NCBI RefSeq assembly: GCF_947489365.1
Contig: NZ_CANLDB010000005.1
Span: 124,001 to 188,000, forward strand
From: an uncultured Nocardioides sp.
GTDB lineage: Bacteria > Actinomycetota > Actinomycetes > Propionibacteriales > Nocardioidaceae
Length of the DNA stretch: 64,000 nt
Direction of reading: 5' to 3'
The notes under the pieces were generated by a model, which saw only the letters and a list, made by a program, of their open reading frames with translations, searched no databases and was not told where the DNA came from. Positions within the stretch are counted from its first letter, which is position 1, and each line of letters starts with the position of its first letter. Position numbers and translations under genes: made by a program. Below, one piece after another: positions 17,810-25,540 of the stretch.

Positions 17810-17815
17810 AACCTA
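17810..17815 (-). promoter_or_regulatory. Leaderless -10 box of the pnt operon
   Basis: TAGGTT on the minus strand ends 7 bases before the pntAa GTG, with no ribosome-binding site between. Transcription should begin at or next to the start codon. Confidence 0.6.
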
Positions 17816-17874
17816 GGCCATCGGGCCGACGGTGTCCTGCGTTGAGCGCGCGTCGTGACCGGTCGTCGCCCACG

Positions 17875-18477
17875 TCAGCGACGGGCCACGTCCAGCAGCA
17901 CCGAGGGGTCGACGTCGTCGACCGCGTCACGGGACTGGGAGAAGGTGAAGAAGCGCACGCGCCCGACGGGCAGCCACTCGGTCGACAGGCGCACGATCGT
18001 GCGGCCACCGACGCCCGGGACCCGCTCCACGTCGAGGTTCCGGGGTCGGACGCGGGTCGCCTCCGCGCCGTCGACGCCGGCGGCGAAGACGTGGGCCGGG
18101 CCCGAGGCGTTGCCGAGCCAGAAGAACCACGTCGCGCCCGTCGCCGGGTGCTGCATCATCGTCAGCTGCTGCTGCTGGCGGACGCCGCCGCTGCTGCCGT
18201 CCCTCAGCTGGGCCCACGTCACCGCGACCCGGATGGCGCCGCCCGGCCGGCTCGGGGTCGTGTACGACGTCCGCAGGATGTCGGCGTGGCGGTTACGGAC
18301 TCCGCGCGAGGCGCCCAGCGGGTGGTGGACGTCGCCGCGCGGGTCGGTGACGACGTCGTGGAACCGTGTCCCCGGACGCTGCGGGGCGTCGTCCGCCGCG
18401 GCCGCGGGTCCCGGACCCAGCAGCGCCACGAGGAGCAGGACCACCAGCGGGCTACGACGTCGTCGACTCACAGGCAC
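17875..18477 (-). CDS. Secreted DPRGD-motif protein, paralog A
   Basis: About 200 residues, exported. Signal peptide SRRRRSPLVVLLLVALLGPG, then AAAADD. The mature domain keeps the array's shared skeleton: VTDPRGDVHHP, then TSYTTPSRPGGAIRVAVTWAQLRDG, here in parts YTTPSRPGGAIRV and TWAQLRDG, GVRQQQQLTMMQ, VRPRNLDVERV, LSTEWL and VRFFTFS. It is the most diverged member and the last in transcription order. The start is uncertain: GTG 18477 has GGGGA six bases upstream, and GTG 18471 and GTG 18528 are in frame. I do not recognise a named family. The fold is likely beta-rich. Confidence 0.65.
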   Translation of the reverse strand: MPVSRRRRSPLVVLLLVALLGPGPAAAADDAPQRPGTRFHDVVTDPRGDVHHPLGASRGVRNRHADILRTSYTTPSRPGGAIRVAVTWAQLRDGSSGGVRQQQQLTMMQHPATGATWFFWLGNASGPAHVFAAGVDGAEATRVRPRNLDVERVPGVGGRTIVRLSTEWLPVGRVRFFTFSQSRDAVDDVDPSVLLDVARR

Positions 18478-18574
18478 GAACGGTCCCCATCCTGCTCGGC
18501 GGGAGACGACCTGTCGCCCAGGGCGCACTCTGGCACAGCGTCAGGGCGATCCCGAGGAACGACCGGCGGCTGTC

Positions 18575-19222
18575 TCAGCGCGCCTCGCCGACGCGCAGGG
18601 GCCGGGACCTCGCCACCGGGTCGCGGGGACGCGAGAACGAGCCGCCGGCCCACGTGGTGAACTCGACCCTCCGCGGGTCGGCGTCGCGCATCCACTCGGT
18701 GGACATCCGGAGGTCCATCCGACCGTCCAGCCCGACGTCGAGGTCGACCTCGGCCCGCTCGGGCACGATCACCGTGTACCCCTCGTCGCCGGTGTAGTCC
18801 TCGAGGAGGACGTCGCCGTCGTTGCCGACGTAGACGGTCCAGGACCCGGTGCCCGAGCTCTCGACGAACTCGGTCCACAGCAGCTGGCCCGGGTTCCCCT
18901 CGCGCCTGCCGTTCCACAACCTCGCCCACCGGGAGGTGATCCGCAGCTCGCCCCCGATCCGGGACGGGGTCCGGTAGCGGACGCTGGTCAGGTCTGCCTC
19001 GAAGGCCCCGCGCACGTCCTGCGGCTTGCGGATCACGTCACCGCGCGGGTCCCGGACGACCTGCACCCGCGCACCGTCCGGCGCGGTGACCGCGGCGGCG
19101 ACCCCGTCGGCGACCCCGTCGGCGATCCCGTCGGCGGAGGACGGCACGGCTGCGGGCCCCGCCGACAGCGTCAGGACGGCGAGGACGGCCAGCGCGGTGG
19201 CGCCGAGACGGGTGCTGGGCAT
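18575..19222 (-). CDS. Secreted DPRGD-motif protein, paralog B
   Basis: A 215-residue exported protein. Signal peptide from MPSTRLGATALAVLAVLTLS to about SSADG. A short repetitive linker ADGIADGVADGVAAAV precedes the domain. Shared motifs: VVRDPRGDVIRKP, ADLTSVRYRTPSRIGGELRI, SRWARLWNGRREG, MSTEWM and VEFTTWAGGSFSR. It is separated by 86 bases from paralog C and 97 bases from paralog A, so it may be transcribed with them, though it is not translationally coupled. Unknown function. The middle strands (GTGSWTVYVGNDGDVLLEDY) differ most from the other copies. Confidence 0.7.
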   Translation of the reverse strand: MPSTRLGATALAVLAVLTLSAGPAAVPSSADGIADGVADGVAAAVTAPDGARVQVVRDPRGDVIRKPQDVRGAFEADLTSVRYRTPSRIGGELRITSRWARLWNGRREGNPGQLLWTEFVESSGTGSWTVYVGNDGDVLLEDYTGDEGYTVIVPERAEVDLDVGLDGRMDLRMSTEWMRDADPRRVEFTTWAGGSFSRPRDPVARSRPLRVGEAR

Positions 19223-19308
19223 CGGGGGTTCCCCACTGTCGTCGGGGGCGGCGCCCACCGGGCTCCCCACTCTGCCCTACCGGACGCCTCCGCGGTGGCC
19301 CCCGACGG

Positions 19309-19986
19309 TCAGTCCCGCACCCGACCCACGTCGAGGAGCGGCGAGTACCGCGACCTGTCGACCGCGCGCCGCGAGAACGACGCACTGACCGCGTCCACCC
19401 GCGCGACGTCCAGCCACTCGCTCGACACGGTGATCGTGATCGTGCCGCCCGGGCCGAAGGTCCGCCGTACCGAGGCCGACTCCGGGACGACGTCGACCTG
19501 TCCGTCCCGGTCGATCCGCGAGGCGAAGACACCGTCGCGGAAGTTCGTCGCGCCCACGATCCAGGCCCGCTCCCCGTCCCGTTCCTGGAGCAGGACGAAG
19601 AACGACTGCCGGCGCACCCCGGGCCGGCGGGCGTCCCGCAGGTCGGCCCACCGGCTCCGGACGACGAGGTCCCCGCCCGCGCGTGACGGCGTCCGGTAGG
19701 CGACGCCGGTGAGGTCGGCGAGCCGCACGTAGGAGCGTGGGCCGCGCAGGACGACGTACCTGCCCCGCTCCGCGTCGCCCCGCGGGTCCGGGGCGGCCCA
19801 ACGGCGAAGCGGCGACCGGACCGAGTCGTCGTCCTCGTCGCCGCCGCGGTCCGGCGGGTCGACCGACGCCGCCCACTGGCGGACCTGCGCCCACGGGACG
19901 CCGGGGTCGGCGCTCGCCGGGGGCTGGGCGAGGCCGAGGGCCAGCAGCGCCGTGACCAGCAGGCCCGCGGCGCGGGCCGACCTCAT
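19309..19986 (-). CDS. Secreted DPRGD-motif protein, paralog C
   Basis: A 225-residue exported protein with signal peptide SARAAGLLVTALLALGLAQP (cut near ASA-DP). A charged linker (DRGGDEDDDSV) precedes the shared domain: AAPDPRGDAERGRYV, RLADLTGVAYRTPSRAGGDL, SRWADLRDARRPGVRRQSFF, RRTFGPGGTITITVSSEWLD and ASFSRRAVD. It ends LLDVGRVRD, similar to LLDVARR and VLDVGPLR in its relatives. Its ATG overlaps the stop of paralog D by 4 bases, so the proteins are probably made together. No catalytic signature is visible. Confidence 0.72.
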   Translation of the reverse strand: MRSARAAGLLVTALLALGLAQPPASADPGVPWAQVRQWAASVDPPDRGGDEDDDSVRSPLRRWAAPDPRGDAERGRYVVLRGPRSYVRLADLTGVAYRTPSRAGGDLVVRSRWADLRDARRPGVRRQSFFVLLQERDGERAWIVGATNFRDGVFASRIDRDGQVDVVPESASVRRTFGPGGTITITVSSEWLDVARVDAVSASFSRRAVDRSRYSPLLDVGRVRD

Positions 19987-20672
19987 CGGAGCGGCCCCAC
20001 GTCGAGGACCCGCGAGAGGTCGGTGGCGTCGAACGTCCGGAAGTCACCGGCGAAGCTGACCGTGTTCATCGAGACGCGGCGGGTGTCCAGCCACTCGCTC
20101 GACAGCACCAGGTCCGTCGTGCCGCCAGGACCGAAGGTGCGGTCGACGACGACCTTCTCCGGGCGCACGCGATGGGACTCGCTCCTCGTGTTGCCGATGT
20201 AGTGGACCCGGACCCGGTCGTCGGCGTTGCTCACCTCGACGTACCAGGCCTCCCCCTCACGCTTTCCCATCAGGAAGGTGACCTGGGTCTGCCTGCGCAC
20301 GCCACGCTGACGGCCGTCGCGCAGGTCGGCCCACCGGGTGGTGATCCGGACGTCGCCCGCGACACGCGACGGGGTCTTGTAGCGGACCCCGGTCAGGTCG
20401 GCGAGCCGCGTGTAGGGCCGAGGACCCCGCGCCATCCCGATCCGCTCCGCGTCACCGCGGGGGTCGCGGACGGTGTCCACGCGGCGGGCCTTCCGGCGCT
20501 CGTCGGCGGCGAAGGCGGCGCCCACGTCGAGCGTCGCGGCGAGGTCGCGCAGCTGACCGGCAGACGGACCGTCGACGGCCGGACCCTCCGCGGCGAGGGC
20601 CGGACCCTGCGCGAGGGGGAGAGCCAGGAGCCCGGAGACGCCGAGTGCGGCGGCGCGGCTGAGGCCCCTCAT
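19983..20672 (-). CDS. Secreted DPRGD-motif protein, paralog D
   Basis: A 229-residue exported protein. The signal peptide is RGLSRAAALGVSGLLALPLA up to about ALAAEG. A helical segment QLRDLAATLDVGAA resembles ELRDLAALADRDAG in paralog E. The shared domain is intact: TVRDPRGDAERIG, RLADLTGVRYKTPSRVAGD, TTRWADLRDGRQRGVRRQTQ, VDRTFGPGGTTDLVLSSEWL and RRVSMNTVSFAG. It is coupled by ATGA overlaps to E upstream and C downstream. It is most similar to E by eye. Function unknown. Confidence 0.72.
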   Translation of the reverse strand: MRGLSRAAALGVSGLLALPLAQGPALAAEGPAVDGPSAGQLRDLAATLDVGAAFAADERRKARRVDTVRDPRGDAERIGMARGPRPYTRLADLTGVRYKTPSRVAGDVRITTRWADLRDGRQRGVRRQTQVTFLMGKREGEAWYVEVSNADDRVRVHYIGNTRSESHRVRPEKVVVDRTFGPGGTTDLVLSSEWLDTRRVSMNTVSFAGDFRTFDATDLSRVLDVGPLR

Positions 20673-21385
20673 CGGGCCACCGGGCCCACGACGAGCGGCT
20701 TCGTGGCGTTGGTCCCGTCGTACGCGCCCTCACCGCTGCCGGCGATCGCAATGGTGTTCCCCGTGAGGCGGCGCGCGTCGAGCCACTCGCCGGAGAGCAC
20801 GACGTCGGTCGTGCCGCCGGGGCCGAACGTGCGTCGGACCTTCGTCTTGTCGGGGCGGACACGGACGGAGTCGTCCTCCGTGAGGGCGAAGACGCGCACC
20901 CTGTCGGAGGCGGTCGAGACCTCGACGACGTAGACGTCCTGCGAGCGGGGCGGGGAGAAGAACGACACCTGGAGCTGGCGTCGGACGCCCCGGCGACTGC
21001 CGTCCACCAGCTCGGCCCACCGGGTCGTGATGCGCAGGTCACCTCCCTCGGTCGAGGGCGTCTTGTAGCGGACGCTCGTGAGGTCGGCCAGTCGTGTGTA
21101 GGGCTTCGGGCCGCGCGCGGAGGACGCCTCGAACCGCTCGGCGTCGCCGCGCGGGTCCGCGACGACGTCGACGCGGCGCGGGCGCCCGGCCCGGCCTTCG
21201 GCGCCGGCGTCGCGGTCGGCCAGGGCGGCGAGGTCTCGGAGCTCGGCGACGCTGAGGCGGTCACGCTCACCGGAGGCCCGGTCGACCGCCGACGACGGCG
21301 CTTGCGCGAGACCGACCGCCAGCAGGCCGGAGGCGAGGACCGCGACCGCGCGCGATGCGCGGCGGCGGGTGGAGGTGGTGAGCAT
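20669..21385 (-). CDS. Secreted DPRGD-motif protein, paralog E (first gene of the array)
   Basis: A 238-residue exported protein. Start ATG 21385 gives a basic N region (TTSTRRRASRAVAVLASGLL) and a signal peptide cut near SSA-VD. Then ELRDLAALADRDAG, DVVADPRGDAERF, RLADLTSVRYKTPSTEGGD, TTRWAELVDGSRRGVRRQLQ, VRRTFGPGGTTDVVLSGEWL and RRLTGNTIAIAG. It heads a run of five same-strand paralogs. The 98 bases between its start and the MMPL stop should contain the array promoter, but I cannot place one with confidence. Function unknown; probably periplasmic or extracellular. Confidence 0.72.
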   Translation of the reverse strand: MLTTSTRRRASRAVAVLASGLLAVGLAQAPSSAVDRASGERDRLSVAELRDLAALADRDAGAEGRAGRPRRVDVVADPRGDAERFEASSARGPKPYTRLADLTSVRYKTPSTEGGDLRITTRWAELVDGSRRGVRRQLQVSFFSPPRSQDVYVVEVSTASDRVRVFALTEDDSVRVRPDKTKVRRTFGPGGTTDVVLSGEWLDARRLTGNTIAIAGSGEGAYDGTNATKPLVVGPVAR

Positions 21386-21483
21386 CGGCGGGTCCCCGTT
21401 CGTCGTCGAGGTGGCCACGCCCCCTCGTGTGGCGCACAGGATGCACCGAGCCCACCGACAGTGCACCCTTCGACACGGGTGGT

Positions 21484-23667
21484 CTAGACCAGTTGCTGCT
21501 GCCGGGGCTCGTCACGGGGTCGCTCGCGCGGCTCCTCCCGGTGGCCGTGGCGCTCCCACCAGCGGCGCAGGGGGCCGGGGGCCCACCAGTTCCAGTCCCC
21601 CAGCAGCCGCATGGTCGCGGGCACCAGCAGAGCGCGGACGATCGTGGCGTCGATGAACAGCGCGACGAGCATGCCGACGCCGATCATCTTGATGAGCACG
21701 ATCCCGCTGGTGCCGAACGCGCCGATGACGACGCCGAGCAGCAGCGCCGCGCTGGTGATGATCTTGCCGGTCTTCTGCACCCCGGCGGCGACGGCGTCGG
21801 TGTTGGAGGCGCCGGCGTCCCACTCCTCCCGGACGCGGGAGAGCAGGAAGACCTCGTAGTCCATCGACAGCCCGAACAGCACGGCCAGCATGAGGATCGG
21901 GTTGGTCGCGTCGAGGAACCCCATCGGCTCGAAGGCGAGCAGCCCGGACAGGTTGCCGTCGTCGAAGATCCAGGTCACGACGCCGAACGCGGCGGTGATG
22001 GACAGGACGTTCATGACGACCGCCTTGAGCGGCAGCACGACGGAGCCGAACGCGAGGAAGAGCAGCACGAGCATCACCAGGACCATCACCGCGACCATCA
22101 GCGGCAACCGCTCGGCGAGGACGTCGATGGTGTCGACCGACTCCGCGGTGACGCCCCCGACCAGGGCGGAGCCCGCGTCGGGCTGCACCTCGCGCAGGTC
22201 ACGCAGCAGGTCCTGCGAGGACTGGGACTGGCTGCTGCCGGACCAGCTGGCCCGCAGCAGCGCGGCGCCCTCCGCGCCGGCCCCGTCGACGGTGTCGAGC
22301 ACCTGCGCCTCGACGCCGTCGACCTCGCCCAGCTGCTCGGCGTACGACGCCACGCCGGCCTCGTCGACCCCCGTGAGGACGATCTCGGCGGTCGAGGTCT
22401 CCGACCCGAACTCGTCGGCGAGGGTGTCGGCCGCGACGCGGGCGGGCGAGTCCTCGGGCAGGACGCGGTGGTCGACGCTGCCGAAGCGGGCGCCGAGGAA
22501 CGGCGAGGCGACGACCAGCAGCAGCGCGGTGAGGACGACGACCACGAGGACCGGACGCCGCATCACGGCCCGGGCGAGCCGAGCCCAGCCGCCGTGCGGG
22601 GAGTCGACGGCCACCGGGCGGCCGCGACGCCACGGCAGGCGGCCGGCGTCCACGCGGGGGCCGAGCAGCCGCAGCACGGCAGGCAGGACGGTCACCGCCG
22701 CCAGGACGGCGACGAGGACGGCCACGACGCCGCCGTACGCGACCGACTTCATGAACGCGAGCGGGAAGACCAGCAGGCTCGCGAGGGCAGCGGCGACGGT
22801 GAGGCCCGAGAAGAGGACGGTGCGCCCCGCCGTCACGACGGTACGACGGGTGGCCGCGGCCGGGTCGAGACCGCGGGCGAGCTCCTCCCGGAAGCGGCTG
22901 ACGACGAAGAGCGCGTAGTCGATCGCCAGCCCGATCCCGAGCAGGGTGATGACGTTGACCGCGAACACCGAGACGTCCGTGACCTGCGCCAGCAGCCGGG
23001 TCAGCGCGAGGCCGCCGACCGTCGCGAGCAGGCCCACCATGACCGGCATGGACGCCGCCACGGCGCTGCCGAAGATCAGCAGCGCGAGCACCAGCACGAC
23101 CGGGAGCGAGATCAGCTCGGCGCGCTTCAGGTCCTCGGCGGTGGTCTCGTTGACGTCGTCGTACACCGCCCACGGCCCGGCCAGGCGGACCTCGAGACCG
23201 TCGGCCTCGGGGCCCGCGATCAGCGGCTCCTGGACCTCGTCGTAGGAGGCCATGAGCTCGTCCTGGCCCTCGCCGGACAGCGACAGGACCACCTGGGCCC
23301 ACTCGCCGTCGGCGCTGACGAGACCGGCGGAGGCCGGCACGTCGGCGTACGACGTCACCCGGACGACCGCGTCCGACGGCAGGGCCGCGACGGCGTCGGC
23401 GACGGCGGCGTCGAAGGCCGGGTCGCCCGGCCTCGTGTCGCCCTCGCCGCGGTAGAGCGCGAGGACGTCGGCGTCCTGGTTGCCGAACAGCTCCCGCTCG
23501 ACCTCGCCCTGCCGCTCGCTCTCGGAGCCGGCGACGCCGAAGCCGCCGGTCGACAGCGAGCCGAAGACGCCCGCGCCGTAGATCCCGGCGACGAGGGTCA
23601 CCAGGAGGCCGGACAGGAGCACCGTCCACGGACGGCGGGCGACGAGGGAGCCCCAGCGGTCGAGCAC
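21484..23667 (-). CDS. MMPL/RND-family membrane transporter
   Basis: A 727-residue protein with two repeats of one helix, a large extracytoplasmic loop and five helices, which is the MMPL layout. The diagnostic transmembrane-4/10 segments are GIGLAIDYALFVVSRFREEL and LFGLSMDYEVFLLSRVREEW; the Asp-Tyr pairs are the proton-relay positions. Porter-domain loops lie at about residues 35-195 and 400-520. Members export lipids, glycolipids or small molecules at the expense of the proton gradient. The tail is basic and Arg/Glu-rich (REEPRERPRDEPRQQQLV). GTG 23667 is the start. Substrate cannot be deduced. Confidence 0.9.
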   Translation of the reverse strand: MLDRWGSLVARRPWTVLLSGLLVTLVAGIYGAGVFGSLSTGGFGVAGSESERQGEVERELFGNQDADVLALYRGEGDTRPGDPAFDAAVADAVAALPSDAVVRVTSYADVPASAGLVSADGEWAQVVLSLSGEGQDELMASYDEVQEPLIAGPEADGLEVRLAGPWAVYDDVNETTAEDLKRAELISLPVVLVLALLIFGSAVAASMPVMVGLLATVGGLALTRLLAQVTDVSVFAVNVITLLGIGLAIDYALFVVSRFREELARGLDPAAATRRTVVTAGRTVLFSGLTVAAALASLLVFPLAFMKSVAYGGVVAVLVAVLAAVTVLPAVLRLLGPRVDAGRLPWRRGRPVAVDSPHGGWARLARAVMRRPVLVVVVLTALLLVVASPFLGARFGSVDHRVLPEDSPARVAADTLADEFGSETSTAEIVLTGVDEAGVASYAEQLGEVDGVEAQVLDTVDGAGAEGAALLRASWSGSSQSQSSQDLLRDLREVQPDAGSALVGGVTAESVDTIDVLAERLPLMVAVMVLVMLVLLFLAFGSVVLPLKAVVMNVLSITAAFGVVTWIFDDGNLSGLLAFEPMGFLDATNPILMLAVLFGLSMDYEVFLLSRVREEWDAGASNTDAVAAGVQKTGKIITSAALLLGVVIGAFGTSGIVLIKMIGVGMLVALFIDATIVRALLVPATMRLLGDWNWWAPGPLRRWWERHGHREEPRERPRDEPRQQQLV

Positions 23668-23724
23668 GGGTCCACGGTGCCCGCCCCGCCTCCGGGCCAG
23701 TCCAGGGGGGCCGGTCCAGCGGGG

Positions 23725-24366
23725 TCAGCCGAGGAGGATGCCGGACTCCGCCGCCATCGCGGGGGCCAGGTCGAGCAGCTGGGCCGTGCCGAGCGTCGCG
23801 CCCCGCAGCCCGCTGGGCGGGCTGACCTCGCCGAGCCGGGCGCCACGGAGGTCGACGTCCTTCAGCCGGGCGCCGCGGACGGTGAGGGTCTCGACCGTGC
23901 AGCGCTCGAAGGTCGCACGCTCGAGCGTGGCGTCGGCGAGGTCGAGCTCGCCGACGACGCAGTCGGTGAGGACCAGGTCGGAGACGGTCGAGCCGCGCAG
24001 GTTGAGGTAGGCGACCTTGCAGTGCTCGAGGCGGAGCGAGGACACCGTTGAGCCGTGGGCGCTGAGCGCGCCGAGCCGGGAGCCGAGCACCTCGCTGTCG
24101 CGCCAGACGCCCTCGGCGAGCACCAGCTCCGGGGCGTCGAGGCCGTCGAGCCGGACGTCGAGCATCCGGCAGCGCTCGAGACGGGTGCCGTCGGCGCGCG
24201 CGTTCACCAGCTCGCTCTCCTGGAGGGTCACGCCGTGCAGCACCCGGTCCGAGAGGTCGAGGCCGGTGACGCGGACGCCGTCGAGGCCGTCGTCGACATC
24301 GACGTCGCCGGGCTCGGTGTCGGTGAGGCCGACCAGGCTCGGCGGCGTACGGCGGGGCGCCTTCAC
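23725..24366 (-). CDS. Pentapeptide-repeat protein
   Basis: A 213-residue protein. About residues 30-195 form five-residue quadrilateral repeats with a central Leu/Phe/Val and small residues: GLDLSDRVLHGVTLQESEL, SELVNARADGTRLERCRML, CKVAYLNLRGSTVSDLVLTD and RGARLKDVDLRGARLGE. The expected fold is a right-handed beta-helix, as in MfpA/Qnr and related proteins. Some of those shield DNA gyrase, but nothing here shows that role. GTG 24366 overlaps the thpR stop (GTGA). The two genes are coupled although no functional link is known. Confidence 0.8.
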   Translation of the reverse strand: MKAPRRTPPSLVGLTDTEPGDVDVDDGLDGVRVTGLDLSDRVLHGVTLQESELVNARADGTRLERCRMLDVRLDGLDAPELVLAEGVWRDSEVLGSRLGALSAHGSTVSSLRLEHCKVAYLNLRGSTVSDLVLTDCVVGELDLADATLERATFERCTVETLTVRGARLKDVDLRGARLGEVSPPSGLRGATLGTAQLLDLAPAMAAESGILLG

Positions 24367-24935
24367 GGCCCACCGTCCAGCGGCAGGCTGGCGAGGACCT
24401 CGTGACGCGCTCCGCGGCGCGGCCCCTCCCCGAGGTGGGAGGCCACCACCTCGACCTCGTCCGCCCGCCAGTCGGGCCCGGCGTACGCGTCGAGGAGCTT
24501 CACCCAGTCGCTGACCTGGCCCGGCCGGCTCAGACGGGCGACGGTGAGGTGCGGGCGGAAGCGGTCGCCGTCCACGACGGCGCCCGCCCGGGAGCAGGCG
24601 CTGCGGCTCAGCGAGGCCAGCTCGACCAGGCCGTCGCGGTCGCCGGCCAGGTCGGCCCACACCACCTTCGCGCCGTCGGGGTGGGGGAACGCCCCGCCGC
24701 CGTCGAGCCGCAGGTCGAGCGGCGCACGCCGGGCGACGGCGTCCCCGACCCGCTCGACGAGGTCCTCGACGCGCCAGTCGTCGACGTCGGAGCAGAAGGC
24801 GAGCGTCACGTGCCACTGCTCGGCCGGCGTCCACCGCCAGCCGGTGTCCGGTGCCGCGTCGCGGCGGGGCTCGAGGAAGGTCGCGAGGTGCTCGATCACC
24901 TCCGGGGCAGGTCGCAGGGCGACGAAGATCCGCAC
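24363..24935 (-). CDS. thpR: RNA 2',3'-cyclic phosphodiesterase (2H family)
   Basis: A 190-residue 2H phosphoesterase. It starts VRIFVALRP, as in ThpR/LigT proteins. The two catalytic motifs are His42-Val-Thr-Leu (WHVTLAF) and HLTV near residue 130 (RPHLTVARL). Members open RNA 2',3'-cyclic phosphates and can ligate tRNA halves in vitro. GTG 24935 is preferred over a longer frame because TACCGT lies 6 bases upstream and the sequence before it is palindromic repeat DNA. The start coincides with the end of that repeat, see 24942-25009. Confidence 0.85.
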   Translation of the reverse strand: MRIFVALRPAPEVIEHLATFLEPRRDAAPDTGWRWTPAEQWHVTLAFCSDVDDWRVEDLVERVGDAVARRAPLDLRLDGGGAFPHPDGAKVVWADLAGDRDGLVELASLSRSACSRAGAVVDGDRFRPHLTVARLSRPGQVSDWVKLLDAYAGPDWRADEVEVVASHLGEGPRRGARHEVLASLPLDGGP

Positions 24936-24941
24936 CCGGAG

Positions 24942-25009
24942 ACGGTAGTCCGTGACGTCTCGCACCGCTCCGGGGTTTCGGTGGGGTGCGAGGTGTCACG
25001 GACTACCGT
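24942..25009. promoter_or_regulatory. Palindromic repeat carrying two divergent -10 boxes (copy 2)
   Basis: ACGGTAGTCCGTGAC (24942-24956) and GTCACGGACTACCGT (24995-25009) are perfect 15-base arms. Pairing continues inward as GTCTCGCACC/GGTGCGAGGT, 8 of 10. Each arm ends outward in TACCGT. On the minus strand it stands 6 bases before the thpR GTG, and on the plus strand 7 bases before the PPOX ATG. The inner string TCCGTGACGTCTCGCAC is identical to the palindrome at 3652. Confidence 0.75.
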
Positions 25010-25016
25010 GCTGCCC

Positions 25017-25484
25017 ATGGCCCGCAACATCGCGACGACCGACCACGTCGACCTGGAGGGGCTGCTGGACTTCGTCCGCCCCCGGCACCACATGGTCCTC
25101 ATCACCTCCCGCAAGGACGGCGCCCCGCAGTCCTCCCCCGTCACCGGCGGGGTCGACGCCGAGGGCCGCATCGTCATCGCGACCTACCCGCGGCGCGCGA
25201 AGACCGCCAACGCCCGGCGCAACGAGAAGGGGTCCGTCCTGGTCCTCTCCGACGAGTTCGACGCCGCGTGGGTGCAGGTCGACGGCGACATCGAGGTCCT
25301 CGACATCCCCGAGGCCGTCGAGCCCCTCGTGGAGTACTTCCGCTCCATCGCGGGCGAGCACAGCGACTGGGACGAGTACCGCCAGGCCATGGTCGACCAG
25401 GGCAAGTCCCTGATCCGCCTCACGCCGACCCGCTGGTCCCCCATCGCCACCGGGGGCTTCCCGCCGGAGCTCGCGGACGACTGA
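25017..25484 (+). CDS. PPOX-class F420/FMN-dependent oxidoreductase-like protein
   Basis: A 155-residue split-barrel protein of the pyridoxamine-phosphate-oxidase-like superfamily. Recognisable are HHMVLITSRKDGAPQSSPV at the N-terminal strands, RIVIATYPRRAKTANARRNE for the phosphate/cofactor-binding stretch and VLVLSDEFDAAWVQVDGDIE. This pattern fits actinobacterial PPOX F420-dependent proteins. The C terminus has LIRLTPTRWSPIATGGFPPE. The cofactor (F420 or FMN) and substrate cannot be decided from sequence. The ATG has TACCGT 7 bases upstream, within the palindrome shared with thpR. Confidence 0.82.
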   Translation: MARNIATTDHVDLEGLLDFVRPRHHMVLITSRKDGAPQSSPVTGGVDAEGRIVIATYPRRAKTANARRNEKGSVLVLSDEFDAAWVQVDGDIEVLDIPEAVEPLVEYFRSIAGEHSDWDEYRQAMVDQGKSLIRLTPTRWSPIATGGFPPELADD

Positions 25485-25490
25485 GCCGGC

Positions 25491-25510
25491 GCGTCCCACG
25501 ACCGGGACGC
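25491..25510. terminator. Short hairpin between the PPOX gene and ppc
   Basis: GCGTCCC (25491-25497) and GGGACGC (25504-25510) enclose a 6-base loop just after the PPOX stop. It could be a weak terminator or part of the ppc leader. Confidence 0.45.
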
Positions 25511-25540
25511 GACACACGCCCGCAACACGGGCACGGGACG

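Noticed and set aside
17875..21385. RGD in DPRGD as an integrin-binding motif
   Set aside because: The tripeptide lies in a conserved fold position of the family; nothing suggests eukaryotic adhesion.
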